Assembly: GCF_000319575.2 (NCBI RefSeq)
Contig: NC_021291.1
Location: 558,001 to 622,000 of the forward strand
Source: Spiribacter salinus M19-40
GTDB taxonomy: Bacteria; Pseudomonadota; Gammaproteobacteria; Nitrococcales; Nitrococcaceae
Direction: 5' to 3'
Length of the DNA: 64,000 nt
A program made the translations under genes and the position numbers. Positions 1-9,518 of the stretch are shown here, one piece after another (position 1 is the first letter of the stretch; each line of letters opens with the position of its first letter). The notes under the pieces are model-generated. The model saw only the letters and a list, made by a program, of their open reading frames with translations. It had not been told where the DNA came from and made no database searches.

Positions 1-94
1 AGCGCGGCAGAGAATACTGCCCGGCCTTGGTGGTGTCAATCGAATCTGCCCCGGCGTGTAGGCACTGTGGCGCGCATGCCGTATCCTGCGCGGC
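1..94 (+). other. Upstream region of rnr
   Basis: No gene is visible here. An AATACT hexamer at 13-18 could be a -10 element for the rnr-rlmB transcript, but its -35 would fall outside the window, so this is only a suggestion. There is no convincing Shine-Dalgarno sequence directly before the rnr start at 95. Confidence 0.3.
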
Positions 95-2362
95 ATGTCT
101 AAACGAACCTCTGATGGTGCCGATCCCGGCAACGACCCCTACCTTGAACGTGAGCGCGAGAAATACGGTGCCCCCGTTCCCAGTCGGGAATATATCACTG
201 AGCAGCTGGAGGCCCAGGCGCGCCCCCTCTCGCGTAAAGACCTCGCCGAAATCTTTGGCCTGGGCGATGACGAAGATGCCCTCGAAGGGCTGCGCCGCCG
301 ACTCAAGGCGATGGAGCGCGATGGCCAGCTCGTAAGAAACCGACGTAACGGTTATGTCGTGGTGGACAACGAGGAGCTGGTGCGCGGCCGAATCCGGTCG
401 GCACCGGACGGCTCGGGCGTTGTGCATCCGGATCGGCCCGGCTCGGATGTCTACCTGGCCCCCCGGGAGATGCAACAGCTGCTCAACGGTGACCGAGTCG
501 TGGTTCGGTTAGCCGGCCAGGATAAGCAGGGCCGCCCCACCGGTGAGCTGGTTGAAATCATTGAGCATGCCAATCGCGAGATTGCCGGTCGGTACTACGA
601 GGAGTCGGGTATCGGGTTTGTGGTGCCCAACAACAAGCGCTTGCATCAGGATCTGATTATCCCTGCCGATGGCCGCGCCAATGCGCGCCATGGTGAGTTG
701 GTGACAGCTGAGGTGGTCAATCAGCCCTCGCAGCGTCGTCAGCCGATTGGCCGAATCATTGAGGTGTTCGGCACCGAGATCGCCGAGGGGGATGAGATCA
801 CGGTGGCCGCGCGGACCCATGGGATCCCGGTGGAGTGGCCTGAGGAGGTACTGGCTGAGAGTGAGCAGTTCGGCACGGAAGTACCCGAGGCCAATAAAAA
901 GGGACGCAGAGATCTGCGCGACCTGCCCTTGGTGACCATCGATGGCGCGGATGCCCGCGACTTTGACGATGCCGTCTACTGCGAGCCGTTGAAAGACGGC
1001 TGGAAGCTACTGGTTGCAATCGCTGATGTTGCAGCCTACGTCACGGTGGGTTCGCCTCTGGATACCGAGGCCGCTGAGCGCGGTAACTCGGTTTATTTCC
1101 CTCGTAACGTCGTCCCCATGCTCCCCGAAGTGCTCTCCAACGGTCTGTGCTCACTCAACCCGAAAGTCGACCGGCTGTGCATGGTCTGTGAAATGCACAT
1201 TGATCAGGACGGCGATCTCAAGGATGCCGAGTTCTTTGAAGGCGTGATGAACTCGGCTGCGCGCCTGACTTACGAGGAAGTTGATGCCATCGAGCAGCAT
1301 CGTGACCCGTCGCTTCGGCGTGAGCATGCCGATCTCCTTCCGCATCTTGAGCATTTGTACGGCGCCTTTCATGCCATGCGTCGTGATCGCGAAAAACGCG
1401 GTGCCATCGATTTTGACTCGAGCGAGTCCGTGCTTGAGTTCACTGAGGAAGGGCAGGTTGCCGATATCCACCCGGCGGAGCGTACCGACGCCCACCGGCT
1501 GATCGAGGAGTGCATGGTCAAGGCGAATGTGGCCACGGCACGTTATCTGCGCCGGCACCGTATTCCCGCACTTTATCGTGTCCACGAGCCACCAGCGCTC
1601 GAGCGCCTTCAGAATCTGCGTCAGTTCCTTGAGCAGACGGGGCTGAAACTAGGCGGTGGCGATGAGCCAACGCCGGCGGACTATGCGGCGCTGATCTCGG
1701 AAATCCGCCAGCGCTCAGACCGGCATCTGGTCGAGACCATCATGCTGCGCTCGATGATGGCCGCGGAGTACCGCCCCGACAATGCCGGCCACTTTGGCCT
1801 GGCCCTGGATGCGTACGCGCACTTCACCTCCCCCATCCGGCGTTACCCCGACCTGATCGTGCATCGCGCCATCAAACACATACTGAGCGGGGAGCCGGTG
1901 ACGTCATTCCAGTACACCGAGGATCAGTTGGTCACCGTCGGGGAGCATTGCTCCATGACCGATCGGCGTGCCGAGGAGGCGAGCCGGGATGCCATCATGA
2001 CGCTGAAATGCCGGTTCATGGCGGATCGGGTAGGTGGCGAGTTCACCGGCGTCATCAGTGGTGTGACCTCGTTCGGGCTGTTTGTTGAGCTCGATGAGTT
2101 GTTTGTCGATGGACTCATCCATATCACCAATCTCGAGCAGGATTTCTTCCATTTTGACCCGATTGGCCACCGCCTGGTGGGTGAGCGGACCGGAAAGGAA
2201 TACCGGCTGACAGACCGCATCCGTGTGCGGCTGATGAAGGTGAATGTGGATGACGGCAAGCTGGACTTTGATCCTGTTGCCCATCCGCTGGGTCCCGACG
2301 GTGAGCCGCTGCCACAGTCGGAGCAGCCGCGTCGCAAGGGCCGTCGACGCCGACGGCGATGA
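95..2362 (+). CDS. rnr: Ribonuclease R (3'-5' exoribonuclease)
   Basis: RNase R degrades structured RNA processively from the 3' end in the cytoplasm and takes part in rRNA quality control and trans-translation. The 755 residues show the family order: an N-terminal winged-helix region (about 30-90), cold-shock-type OB folds, the RNB catalytic domain, a C-terminal S1 domain (about 645-725) and a lysine/arginine tail. The metal-binding motif DGADARDFDD is intact, with Asp283, Asp289, Asp291 and Asp292 matching the RNase II/R acidic cluster. Length is slightly under E. coli RNase R (813). The stop overlaps the rlmB start (ATGA), a pairing conserved in gammaproteobacteria that suggests co-transcription. 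Confidence 0.95.
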   Translation: MSKRTSDGADPGNDPYLEREREKYGAPVPSREYITEQLEAQARPLSRKDLAEIFGLGDDEDALEGLRRRLKAMERDGQLVRNRRNGYVVVDNEELVRGRIRSAPDGSGVVHPDRPGSDVYLAPREMQQLLNGDRVVVRLAGQDKQGRPTGELVEIIEHANREIAGRYYEESGIGFVVPNNKRLHQDLIIPADGRANARHGELVTAEVVNQPSQRRQPIGRIIEVFGTEIAEGDEITVAARTHGIPVEWPEEVLAESEQFGTEVPEANKKGRRDLRDLPLVTIDGADARDFDDAVYCEPLKDGWKLLVAIADVAAYVTVGSPLDTEAAERGNSVYFPRNVVPMLPEVLSNGLCSLNPKVDRLCMVCEMHIDQDGDLKDAEFFEGVMNSAARLTYEEVDAIEQHRDPSLRREHADLLPHLEHLYGAFHAMRRDREKRGAIDFDSSESVLEFTEEGQVADIHPAERTDAHRLIEECMVKANVATARYLRRHRIPALYRVHEPPALERLQNLRQFLEQTGLKLGGGDEPTPADYAALISEIRQRSDRHLVETIMLRSMMAAEYRPDNAGHFGLALDAYAHFTSPIRRYPDLIVHRAIKHILSGEPVTSFQYTEDQLVTVGEHCSMTDRRAEEASRDAIMTLKCRFMADRVGGEFTGVISGVTSFGLFVELDELFVDGLIHITNLEQDFFHFDPIGHRLVGERTGKEYRLTDRIRVRLMKVNVDDGKLDFDPVAHPLGPDGEPLPQSEQPRRKGRRRRRR

Positions 2363-3120
2363 GCCAGCGTACGCTGATCGGCGGCCTGCAGGCGGTTCAG
2401 TCTGCGCTGCGCTACGACCCGACCCGCGCCATTGAGGCCTGGGTCGATCGGCGCCGCCGTGACGCACGGCTTGTAAAGTTGCGGGAACAGCTTGAGGGAG
2501 CCGGCTGCCCCGTACAGGAGAGCGATGCAAAAGCGCTCGCGCGGCTGCTCCCGGATGTCTCTCATCAGGGGGTCGTCCTGGCCTATCAGGGGGCCTCGCC
2601 GCGTGGCGATGCGGATCTCGCCGCGCATCTCGATCGGCTGAGCCATGCCCCGTTTCTGCTCATTCTTGACCAAGTTCAGGACCCGCATAATTTGGGGGCC
2701 TGTCTGCGCACGGCGGATGCTGCGGGTGTTGATGCGGTGATTGCACCGCGAGACCGCGCTGTCGGTCTGACGCCGGTGGTTCATCGTGTCGCAGCGGGCG
2801 CGGCGGAGGCGATGCCGTTTTATCAGGTCACCAATCTCGCCCGATGTCTGCGCGGGTTGAAGGATCGCGGGATCTGGCTAACGGGTGCTGCCGATGAAGC
2901 GGCTGAGCCACTGAGTCGCGCGAATTTTACCGGACCGTTGGCCCTGGCATTGGGCGCGGAGGGGAAGGGACTCCGACGCCTCACGCGCGAGCACTGCGAC
3001 ACCCTTGTCGCCATTCCCATGGCGGGTCATGTTGAGAGTTTGAATGTTTCGGTTGCGGCGGGCGTCCTGCTGTTCGAGGCCGTGCGGCAACGCAGCGCTT
3101 TCATGGCTGCGCCCGGTTGA
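2359..3120 (+). CDS. rlmB: 23S rRNA (guanosine-2'-O)-methyltransferase RlmB
   Basis: A SpoU/TrmH-type (SPOUT) methyltransferase of 253 residues that methylates the 2'-O of G2251 (E. coli numbering) in the peptidyl-transferase region of 23S rRNA, using S-adenosylmethionine. The three SPOUT motifs are present: [13 protein letters not shown], the GAEGKGL loop, and [17 protein letters not shown] near the C-terminus, which forms the knotted SAM site. An N-terminal substrate-binding domain of about 85 residues precedes them. The gene overlaps rnr by 4 bases, as in many gammaproteobacteria, which together with length favours RlmB over other SpoU paralogues. Confidence 0.9.
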   Translation: MSQRTLIGGLQAVQSALRYDPTRAIEAWVDRRRRDARLVKLREQLEGAGCPVQESDAKALARLLPDVSHQGVVLAYQGASPRGDADLAAHLDRLSHAPFLLILDQVQDPHNLGACLRTADAAGVDAVIAPRDRAVGLTPVVHRVAAGAAEAMPFYQVTNLARCLRGLKDRGIWLTGAADEAAEPLSRANFTGPLALALGAEGKGLRRLTREHCDTLVAIPMAGHVESLNVSVAAGVLLFEAVRQRSAFMAAPG

Positions 3121-3223
3121 CTATACTGCACGGCTAGCCAGTGTAATCCGGCTACTCCTTGCTGCCCGCGAATGGCGGGTGGCTTATCCCGGAATCATTC
3201 CGGATCATCCGAAAGGAGCCACA
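3121..3223 (+). promoter_or_regulatory. rpsF leader: promoter -10 and two hairpins, possible S6:S18 autoregulatory element
   Basis: A TATACT hexamer at 3122-3127 is a likely -10, though its -35 is poor. Two stem-loops follow: CCCGC/GCGGG at 3165-3179 and a perfect CCGGAA-TCA-TTCCGG hairpin at 3189-3203, then a CCG and the Shine-Dalgarno GAAAGGAG. In other bacteria the rpsF leader contains a CCG-bearing stem bound by the S6:S18 complex for feedback control. That this leader does the same is inference. Confidence 0.4.
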
Positions 3224-3682
3224 ATGCGGCATTATGAAATTGTCTTTATGGTCCATCCGGACCAGAGCGACCAGGTCCCGGCCATGATCGAGCGCTATCG
3301 AGGCCTGATCGAGGGCAACGGTGGACACATCCATCGGCTCGAGGATTGGGGCCGGCGCCAGCTCGCTTATCCCATTAATAAGCTCATCAAGGCCCACTAC
3401 GTTCTGATGAACGTCGAGTGTGAGCCGAGCGACATCGAAGAGCTCGAGTCGATGTTCCGCTTCAACGATGCGGTGATTCGTAACATGGTACTCGCCCGGG
3501 ATCAGGCAGAGACTGATCCGTCCCACCTGGTAAAAAGCCAGGAGGAAGAGCGCGAGCGTTCATCGCGTCGGGACGAGGAGGCGGATCGTCACGATCACGC
3601 CGATGAGGCTGACGAGGCCGATGAGCTCGAGGACGCCGCTGACGATGATCTTGAGCCGATCGGAGCCGAAGAGGACGAGTGA
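3224..3682 (+). CDS. rpsF: 30S ribosomal protein S6
   Basis: S6 binds the central domain of 16S rRNA as a heterodimer with S18, encoded 326 bases downstream. The start at 3224 has a strong AAAGGAG upstream and gives the canonical [13 protein letters not shown] opening. Residues 1-100 are a normal S6 fold. Residues 117-152 form a highly acidic tail with 21 Asp/Glu in 36 positions. E. coli S6 instead receives extra glutamates enzymatically through RimK, so here an acidic tail is encoded directly. The stop overlaps the next start (GTGA). Confidence 0.96.
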   Translation: MRHYEIVFMVHPDQSDQVPAMIERYRGLIEGNGGHIHRLEDWGRRQLAYPINKLIKAHYVLMNVECEPSDIEELESMFRFNDAVIRNMVLARDQAETDPSHLVKSQEEERERSSRRDEEADRHDHADEADEADELEDAADDDLEPIGAEEDE

Positions 3683-3996
3683 CCAATCAGGTCGAGCTGA
3701 CAGGTCGGCTGGTCGATCCAGCGGATCTGCGGCACTCCCCGGCGGGTGTGCCGATCGCCAGAGCGCTCCTCGAGCACGAGTCATCACAGCTTGAGGCCGG
3801 TGTGGAGCGATGGGTGCGATTTCGGGTGGGCCTTCGTGCTGCCGGGTCGCCCATCGCCGAGACGCTGAGCGAACTCACCGTGGGTGAGTTGGTCAGCGTG
3901 GCCGGATTAATGCTCCGCGCCCGTCAGCGAAACGCAGAAACGGACCCCCTTATTATTAGTGTCAAGCGCCTGACGCGCCTGACGGAAACAGCTTAG
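3679..3996 (+). CDS. priB: Primosomal replication protein N (PriB)
   Basis: PriB is a single-stranded-DNA-binding, OB-fold homodimer that helps PriA reload the replicative helicase at stalled forks. The 105-residue product opens with [21 protein letters not shown], as expected for this SSB-like family, and its place between rpsF and rpsR is the conserved beta/gammaproteobacterial location. Translation starts at GTG (3679), overlapping the rpsF stop by 4 bases. The PriB-assisted helicase DnaB is encoded downstream in the same orientation. Confidence 0.88.
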   Translation: MTNQVELTGRLVDPADLRHSPAGVPIARALLEHESSQLEAGVERWVRFRVGLRAAGSPIAETLSELTVGELVSVAGLMLRARQRNAETDPLIISVKRLTRLTETA

Positions 3997-4008
3997 AGGA
4001 TGTAGACC

Positions 4009-4233
4009 ATGGCCCGCTTTTTTCGACGTCGGAAATATTGCCGCTTTACAGCGGAAGGCGTGAAAGAGATCGACTACAAGGATCTCAACACGCTGCGTCA
4101 GTACGTCACCGAAACTGGCAAGATTGTGCCCAGCCGCATCACGGGTACGCGTGCGAAATACCAGCGCCAGCTCTCGACCGCGATCAAGCGGGCGCGGTAT
4201 CTCGCGCTGTTGCCTTACACCGACAGCCACTAG
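4009..4233 (+). CDS. rpsR: 30S ribosomal protein S18
   Basis: S18 partners S6 on the platform of the 30S subunit. The 74-residue product begins [17 protein letters not shown] and contains the conserved segment around [12 protein letters not shown], at the usual length for the family. It lies 12 bases after priB with a GAGG-type ribosome-binding site (TTAGAGGATG). The single Cys in the N-terminal part leaves no C4 zinc motif, so this is a zinc-independent form. Confidence 0.96.
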   Translation: MARFFRRRKYCRFTAEGVKEIDYKDLNTLRQYVTETGKIVPSRITGTRAKYQRQLSTAIKRARYLALLPYTDSH

Positions 4234-4255
4234 GCAGGCGCCAGCACGGCCAACG

Positions 4256-5122
4256 ATGAGCGCCTTTCTTGGCTTTGTCATGCGCACCCGTCTGGGTGCC
4301 ATTGGTGTGGTCGCCCTGGGTGCAGCGCTCCCGCTGCTCTTCTGGGTGAGCGGCGGGATATTGGCACTCATCACGCTGCGCCGGGGTCTCGCCGAGGCGT
4401 TGATCGTCCTGGCCGGAGCCAGCGCGGTGTTGCTACCCCTGTATGCCGTGCTGCTCGGCACACCCATGGCGATCCTCCAGCCCCTGGCGCTGATCTGGAT
4501 GCCCGTGATTGCGTTGGCGCAGATCCTGCGCCAGACCGTGTCGTTGCCGACCACACTACAGACCGGCGCTGGTTTAGCGGCCGTGGGTGTCGTCAGTTTT
4601 TACGCGCTGCATGGTGATCCAGCGGCGTTTTGGCAGGGCACGCTTCAGTCTCTGGCGCAGATGCTGAGCGGCGGTCAACCGGGCGCGGAGTGGGAACAGG
4701 CCGCAGCGCAGCTTGCCCCCCGCCTCACGGGGCTATGGGTGAGCAATATGCTGGCGATCGCAACAGTCTGTTTGTTGCTCGGGCGCTGGTGGCAGGCCCT
4801 GCTGTACAATCCAGGCGGGTTTCGCAGCGAGTTTCATTCGCTGCGTTTTGCTGCATGGTTCGCGGGTGTCGCATTGATCGCGGTCCTGGGTGGATGGATC
4901 ACGGGCCCGGGTTTACTGGCCGATGTCGGGCTGATCCTGGGGGCCATCTTTTTGCTTCAGGCGCTGGCCGTCGCCCACGCGCTCGTCGCGCGGCGGGGCT
5001 GGCATACAGGCTGGCTGATCGGGTTTTACCTGATCCTGCCATTGATGCTTCGACCGGCCGCGATGCTTGGGTTGGTCGATACATTTGTAGATTTCCGGGC
5101 GCGCTTTGCGCCCGCAACGTAA
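4256..5122 (+). CDS. DUF2232 multi-pass membrane protein
   Basis: A 288-residue integral membrane protein with about eight hydrophobic segments, in the YybS-like DUF2232 family. Genes of this family often sit between rpsR and rplI in proteobacteria, and this one does. No catalytic residues can be pointed to; a transport or lipid-related role is sometimes suggested for the family but is unproven. I chose the ATG at 4256 (MSAFLGFVMRTR) because an upstream in-frame extension would overlap rpsR almost fully. The N-terminal half is rich in Leu, Ala and Val. Confidence 0.8.
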   Translation: MSAFLGFVMRTRLGAIGVVALGAALPLLFWVSGGILALITLRRGLAEALIVLAGASAVLLPLYAVLLGTPMAILQPLALIWMPVIALAQILRQTVSLPTTLQTGAGLAAVGVVSFYALHGDPAAFWQGTLQSLAQMLSGGQPGAEWEQAAAQLAPRLTGLWVSNMLAIATVCLLLGRWWQALLYNPGGFRSEFHSLRFAAWFAGVALIAVLGGWITGPGLLADVGLILGAIFLLQALAVAHALVARRGWHTGWLIGFYLILPLMLRPAAMLGLVDTFVDFRARFAPAT

Positions 5123-5155
5123 AATCGAAAAGACAGACAGTCGGGGATAGTAAAG

Positions 5156-5605
5156 ATGGACGTCATTCTGCTTGAAAAAGTGGCCAATCTCGGCGGGTTG
5201 GGCGACACGGTTAAAGTGCGCAACGGCTATGGCCGTAACTACCTAATTCCGCAGGGTAAAGCAAAGCCGGCGACGGCAGAGAACGTTGCCTATTTCGAGG
5301 CGCAGCGGGCTGAGCTTGAGCGCAAGGCGGCTGAAGACCTGGCGACAGCCAATAAACGGGCGGAACAACTTGAGGCATTGACGGTAAGCATCACTGCCAA
5401 TGCCGGTGACGAGGGCAAATTGTTCGGTTCCGTGGGTCCGCAGGACATCGCGGATGCCGTGACTGCAGCCGGCGTCGAGGTGGGGCGTCACGAAGTGCGC
5501 ATGCCAGACGGGCCGATTCGGGCGCTGGGCGAGTACTCGGTTGAGCTGCATCTGCATGCCGACGTTAATGCCGCGGTGCATGTGAACGTCACTGGCGAGG
5601 CCTGA
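5156..5605 (+). CDS. rplI: 50S ribosomal protein L9
   Basis: L9 binds the L1-stalk base of 23S rRNA and affects reading-frame maintenance. The 149-residue product has the N-terminal RNA-binding domain ([19 protein letters not shown], then the basic-aromatic [14 protein letters not shown]), a long central helix rich in Glu, Ala and Lys (about 44-75), and the C-terminal domain. Length matches E. coli L9 (149). It follows DUF2232 by 33 bases and precedes dnaB, the standard order. Confidence 0.96.
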   Translation: MDVILLEKVANLGGLGDTVKVRNGYGRNYLIPQGKAKPATAENVAYFEAQRAELERKAAEDLATANKRAEQLEALTVSITANAGDEGKLFGSVGPQDIADAVTAAGVEVGRHEVRMPDGPIRALGEYSVELHLHADVNAAVHVNVTGEA

Positions 5606-5639
5606 GGCGGGCGGTCATCGGCCGTCACGCAAGCCCACC

Positions 5640-7028
5640 ATGGCTGAGGTTCGCGGCGCTTCTGCGCAGACGGATGCCCTTAAAGTACCGCCCCATTCGC
5701 TCGAAGCAGAGCAGGCGGTGCTTGGCGGCCTCATGCTCGATAACAGTGCCTGGGACCAGGTGGGTGATCGGGTTTCTGAGGACGATTTTTATCGGCGTGA
5801 TCATCGCCTGATTTTCCGTGCCCTCGAGTCCCTGGCCGAGACCGGCCAGCCCATGGATGCCGTAACGCTCTCGGAGTGGCTGAAGTCGCACGATGAGCTG
5901 GATAATGCGGGTGGCCTTGCCTATCTCGGCCTGCTCGCGCGCGATACCCCAAGCTCCGCCAATATCCGCGCTTATGCAGACATCGTTCGTGAGCAGTCTG
6001 TGCTGCGGCAGTTGATCGCCGCTGGCACGGAGGTCGCAAACACGGGTTTCAATCCCGAGGGGCAGTCCTCTGCCGACCTCCTTGATCACGCAGAGCGGCG
6101 GATCTTCGAGATTGCAGAACAATCCGGGCGCAACCGCCGGGGCTTTGTGGGTGTGCGGGATGTGCTTCCGGATGTGGTTGATCGCATCGATACCCTCTAC
6201 CACCAGGACAGTGATATTACGGGGCTCGCAACGGGCTTCACCGACCTGGATCGCATGACGTCTGGCCTGCAGAACGGGGACCTGGTCATCGTGGCCGGGC
6301 GCCCGTCCATGGGTAAGACGACCTTTGCGATGAACATTGCCGAGACAGCGGCGCTACAGCAGGGCCCGCCGACCGCTGTATTCAGCATGGAAATGCCGGC
6401 CGATGCGTTGGCGATGCGCATGCTGGCCTCGCTCGGGCGGGTTGAATTGCAGAAGATTCGCTCGGGGCGTTTGAATGATGACGACTGGCCGCGGCTGACC
6501 AGCACCATGAACCTGCTCTCGCAGGCGCAGCTTTTCATTGACGATACGCCCGGCCTCACACCGACTGAAATGCGGGCACGGTGCCGGCGGCTCAAACGCG
6601 AGCACGGCCTGGGCTTAGTCCTGGTGGACTACCTGCAGCTCATGCAGCTCCCCGGGTTTAAGGAAAACCGGGCGGCTGAGATCTCGGAAATCTCTCGTTC
6701 ACTGAAGGGGATGGCGAAGGAGCTCGGGGTGCCCGTGATGGTCCTCTCCCAGCTCAACCGCAGTCTCGAACAGCGTCCCAACAAGCGGCCGATCATGTCT
6801 GATCTTCGTGAATCGGGCGCGATAGAACAGGATGCCGACGTCATCGTGTTCATTTACCGTGATGAGGTTTACAACGAGGACAGCCCGGATGCGGGCACCG
6901 CAGAGATCATCATCGGCAAACAGCGTAATGGCCCGGTGGGAACGCTACGGTTGACCTTCCTTGGCCACTACACACGCTTTGAGAACTTCATTGCCGATGC
7001 CGGTTATGGGGGCGGGGGCTGGCAGTGA
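5640..7028 (+). CDS. dnaB: Replicative DNA helicase DnaB
   Basis: The hexameric 5'-3' helicase of the replisome, 462 residues. The N-terminal domain (about 15-120) holds the characteristic PHSLEAEQAVLGGLMLDN segment. The RecA-like C-terminal domain has Walker A GRPSMGKT at 220-227, a Walker B ending in VLVDYLQLM, and the downstream SDLRESGAIEQDAD and KQRNGPVG motifs. There is no intein or insertion. The stop overlaps the alr start. Confidence 0.97.
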   Translation: MAEVRGASAQTDALKVPPHSLEAEQAVLGGLMLDNSAWDQVGDRVSEDDFYRRDHRLIFRALESLAETGQPMDAVTLSEWLKSHDELDNAGGLAYLGLLARDTPSSANIRAYADIVREQSVLRQLIAAGTEVANTGFNPEGQSSADLLDHAERRIFEIAEQSGRNRRGFVGVRDVLPDVVDRIDTLYHQDSDITGLATGFTDLDRMTSGLQNGDLVIVAGRPSMGKTTFAMNIAETAALQQGPPTAVFSMEMPADALAMRMLASLGRVELQKIRSGRLNDDDWPRLTSTMNLLSQAQLFIDDTPGLTPTEMRARCRRLKREHGLGLVLVDYLQLMQLPGFKENRAAEISEISRSLKGMAKELGVPVMVLSQLNRSLEQRPNKRPIMSDLRESGAIEQDADVIVFIYRDEVYNEDSPDAGTAEIIIGKQRNGPVGTLRLTFLGHYTRFENFIADAGYGGGGWQ

Positions 7029-8131
7029 GCCGGGTCGCCCGCGCGACGATCAATCTCGATGCCCTTGGTCACAACTTGGCGGTTGTGCGGCGCTCGGCGC
7101 CTGACACGAATGTGATGGCCGTTCTCAAGGCCAATGCCTATGGCCATGGCTTGCTCCCGGTGGCGCATACACTGGCCCCTGGTATTCAAGCCTTTGCTGT
7201 TAGCTGCACCGAAGAGGCCCTGCCGCTTCGCGAGGCCGGTCTGCAGCATCGAATCATCCTGTTGGAAGGCTTTTTTGACGCCACGGAGCTCGCCCTGTTT
7301 AGCGCCCGGCGTCTGGATGCGGTCGTTCACCAGCCCTGGCAGATCGAGGCGCTGGCCGCTGCGGACCTCCCGCACCCGATCGACTGCTGGCTCAAGGTGG
7401 ATACCGGCATGGGACGGCTGGGGTTCGCACCGGCAGACGCCAAGGCAGCCGCACAGCGCCTTGCCGCGTTGCCGTCTGTGGGGACGGTCCGCTGGATGAC
7501 CCATCTGGCTAGTGCGGATGAGCCGGATCGCGCGGAGACCGAGACCCAGCTCATGCGGTTTGGCGAGTTGGCCAGCACGACCAGCGCGGCCAGCGTGAGC
7601 ACCGAGGCCACTGCCGCCAACTCAGCGGCCACCCTTTCCTGGCCGCAGGCGCATGCCCAGTGGGTCCGCCCGGGCATCATGCTCTACGGCGCCTCGCCGT
7701 TCAGCGACAGCAGTCGGCATGGACCATTGCAGCCCGTGATGCAGCTGGAGGCACGGCTGATTTCCGTTAAACAGCTACCGGCCGGCCACGGGGTGGGTTA
7801 TGGCAGCCGTTTTGTGTGCCCGGAGGCCATGCCCGTGGGTGTGGTCTCGATCGGTTACGGCGATGGCTATCCCCGTCATGCGCCCGATGGCACGCCCGTC
7901 TGGATCCATGGCCAGCGCGTGCCGCTCATCGGCAAGGTCTCGATGGATATGATCGCGGTGGATTTGCGCACGGTGCCGCAGGCGAGCGTGGGGGAGCCCG
8001 TTATTCTCTGGGGTGAGCATCCGCATGCCGGGGAGGTCGCTGAGGCCTGCGATACCATCAGCTATGAGCTTTTCTGCCGGCTGACCCCGCGGGTGCAGCG
8101 GGTGTATCGCCATGGAGGCGCCGATGGCTAA
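7025..8131 (+). CDS. alr: Alanine racemase
   Basis: A PLP enzyme that interconverts L- and D-alanine for peptidoglycan synthesis. The 368 residues comprise the TIM barrel with the PLP lysine in VLKANAYGHG (Lys35, Tyr39) and the C-terminal beta domain with the second catalytic base Tyr259 in GVGYGSRF. It starts with GTG at 7025 inside the dnaB stop and ends inside the radA start region. The dnaB-alr order is conserved in gammaproteobacteria. Whether it is the only racemase cannot be judged from this window. Confidence 0.95.
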   Translation: MSRVARATINLDALGHNLAVVRRSAPDTNVMAVLKANAYGHGLLPVAHTLAPGIQAFAVSCTEEALPLREAGLQHRIILLEGFFDATELALFSARRLDAVVHQPWQIEALAAADLPHPIDCWLKVDTGMGRLGFAPADAKAAAQRLAALPSVGTVRWMTHLASADEPDRAETETQLMRFGELASTTSAASVSTEATAANSAATLSWPQAHAQWVRPGIMLYGASPFSDSSRHGPLQPVMQLEARLISVKQLPAGHGVGYGSRFVCPEAMPVGVVSIGYGDGYPRHAPDGTPVWIHGQRVPLIGKVSMDMIAVDLRTVPQASVGEPVILWGEHPHAGEVAEACDTISYELFCRLTPRVQRVYRHGGADG

Positions 8132-9518
8132 AAGTCGTGTCAAAACCCTGTTTGTGTGTACCGCCTGTGGGGCGAGCTCGCCCCAGTGGGCCGGGCAGTG
8201 TGCCGAGTGTGGTGAATGGAACACGCTGGAGGAGCAGGTTCAGGCACCGACGGCTGCAACCAGTCGGGGGTCGGCTCGTGGTGGTAGTCAGTATGCGGGC
8301 GACAGTGGGGTCGTCAGCCTATCTGAGGTGCCCAGGGATGCGGAGACGCGCTTTCCGACGGGCATTGGCGAGTTTGATCGGGTGCTTGGCGGTGGGCTTG
8401 TTGCCGGGGGCGTGGTCCTGCTCGGGGGTGATCCCGGCATCGGCAAGTCGACGCTGCTGCTTGAGGCTGTCGCGCGCGTGGCAGGGCGGCATGGCGCCCT
8501 GTATGTCACTGGTGAGGAGTCACTCCGGCAGGTCGGGATGCGCGCAGAACGCCTGGGCGTTGAGGATGATGGCCTCAAGCTGCTGGCCGAGACGCGGGTT
8601 GAGGCGATTATCGAGATGGCGGCGCGGGAGCGGCCTGAGGTGCTCGTCGTGGATTCGATCCAGACCATTCATAGCGATGCCCTGGGCTCGGCGCCCGGGG
8701 GGGTGGCGCAGGTCCGCGAGTCCGCCGCTCAGCTCGTCCAGTTTGCCAAGCGCAGCGGCACGGTGCTGTTTCTCGTCGGCCATGTTACCAAGGAAGGTCA
8801 GCTCGCGGGTCCCCGCGTCCTCGAGCACATGGTCGACACCGTATTGTACTTCGAAAGCGATTCGGGCAGCCGTTACCGGCTATTGCGCGCCGTGAAGAAC
8901 CGCTTTGGCGCAGCCAACGAGCTGGGTGTGTTTGCGATGCTCGATACGGGACTGAAAGAGGTTAAAAACCCGTCTGCGATCTTTCTGTCACGCCACGAAC
9001 AACCGGTACCGGGCAGTGCCATCCTGGTAACCCGTGAGGGCACGCGCCCGTTGCTGCTCGAGCTCCAGGCGCTGGTGGCCGAGAGTCCGTTGTCCAACCC
9101 CAGACGACTGGCGGTGGGCCTGGATGGCAATCGCCTGGGCATGTTGCTCGCCGTGCTCCAGCGTCACGCCGGGGTCAGCACCTATGGCGAGGACGTGTTT
9201 GTCAACGTCGTGGGGGGCGTGCGGGTAGCGGAGACGGCCAGTGATCTGCCTGCCTTGCTAGCCGTGGTCTCAAGCCTTCGGGATCGGCCGATCCCGCAGG
9301 ACTGGGTGATTTTTGGTGAAGTTGGACTGGCCGGAGAAATCAGGCCAGTGCCCAATGGCGCAGACCGGCTGGCCGAGGCGGCTCGCCATGGCTTTCGTCG
9401 AGCGCTCGTGCCCATGAAGAATTGCCCAGCCGCCGGTCAGGCACCAAAGGGGCTTGATGTACTGGGTGTCGAGCGGCTGGATGCCGCCCTTGAGATCATC
9501 CGCGAGGCGGACGTCTAA
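8124..9518 (+). CDS. radA: DNA repair protein RadA (branch-migration ATPase)
   Basis: RadA/Sms drives branch migration during recombinational repair. The 464-residue protein has an N-terminal C4 zinc finger (CTAC...CAEC), a RecA-like domain with Walker [11 protein letters not shown], the family-specific [13 protein letters not shown] motif and a C-terminal Lon-like domain. The ATG at 8124 has GGAGG five bases upstream, which favours it over the ATG at 8112. It overlaps the end of alr by 8 bases and the convergent folD stop by 4. Confidence 0.95.
   Translation: MAKSRVKTLFVCTACGASSPQWAGQCAECGEWNTLEEQVQAPTAATSRGSARGGSQYAGDSGVVSLSEVPRDAETRFPTGIGEFDRVLGGGLVAGGVVLLGGDPGIGKSTLLLEAVARVAGRHGALYVTGEESLRQVGMRAERLGVEDDGLKLLAETRVEAIIEMAARERPEVLVVDSIQTIHSDALGSAPGGVAQVRESAAQLVQFAKRSGTVLFLVGHVTKEGQLAGPRVLEHMVDTVLYFESDSGSRYRLLRAVKNRFGAANELGVFAMLDTGLKEVKNPSAIFLSRHEQPVPGSAILVTREGTRPLLLELQALVAESPLSNPRRLAVGLDGNRLGMLLAVLQRHAGVSTYGEDVFVNVVGGVRVAETASDLPALLAVVSSLRDRPIPQDWVIFGEVGLAGEIRPVPNGADRLAEAARHGFRRALVPMKNCPAAGQAPKGLDVLGVERLDAALEIIREADV

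Noticed and set aside
1924-2784. 286-residue open frame antisense to rnr/rlmB
   Set aside because: It is low-complexity Arg/Ser/Pro translation opposite two real genes.
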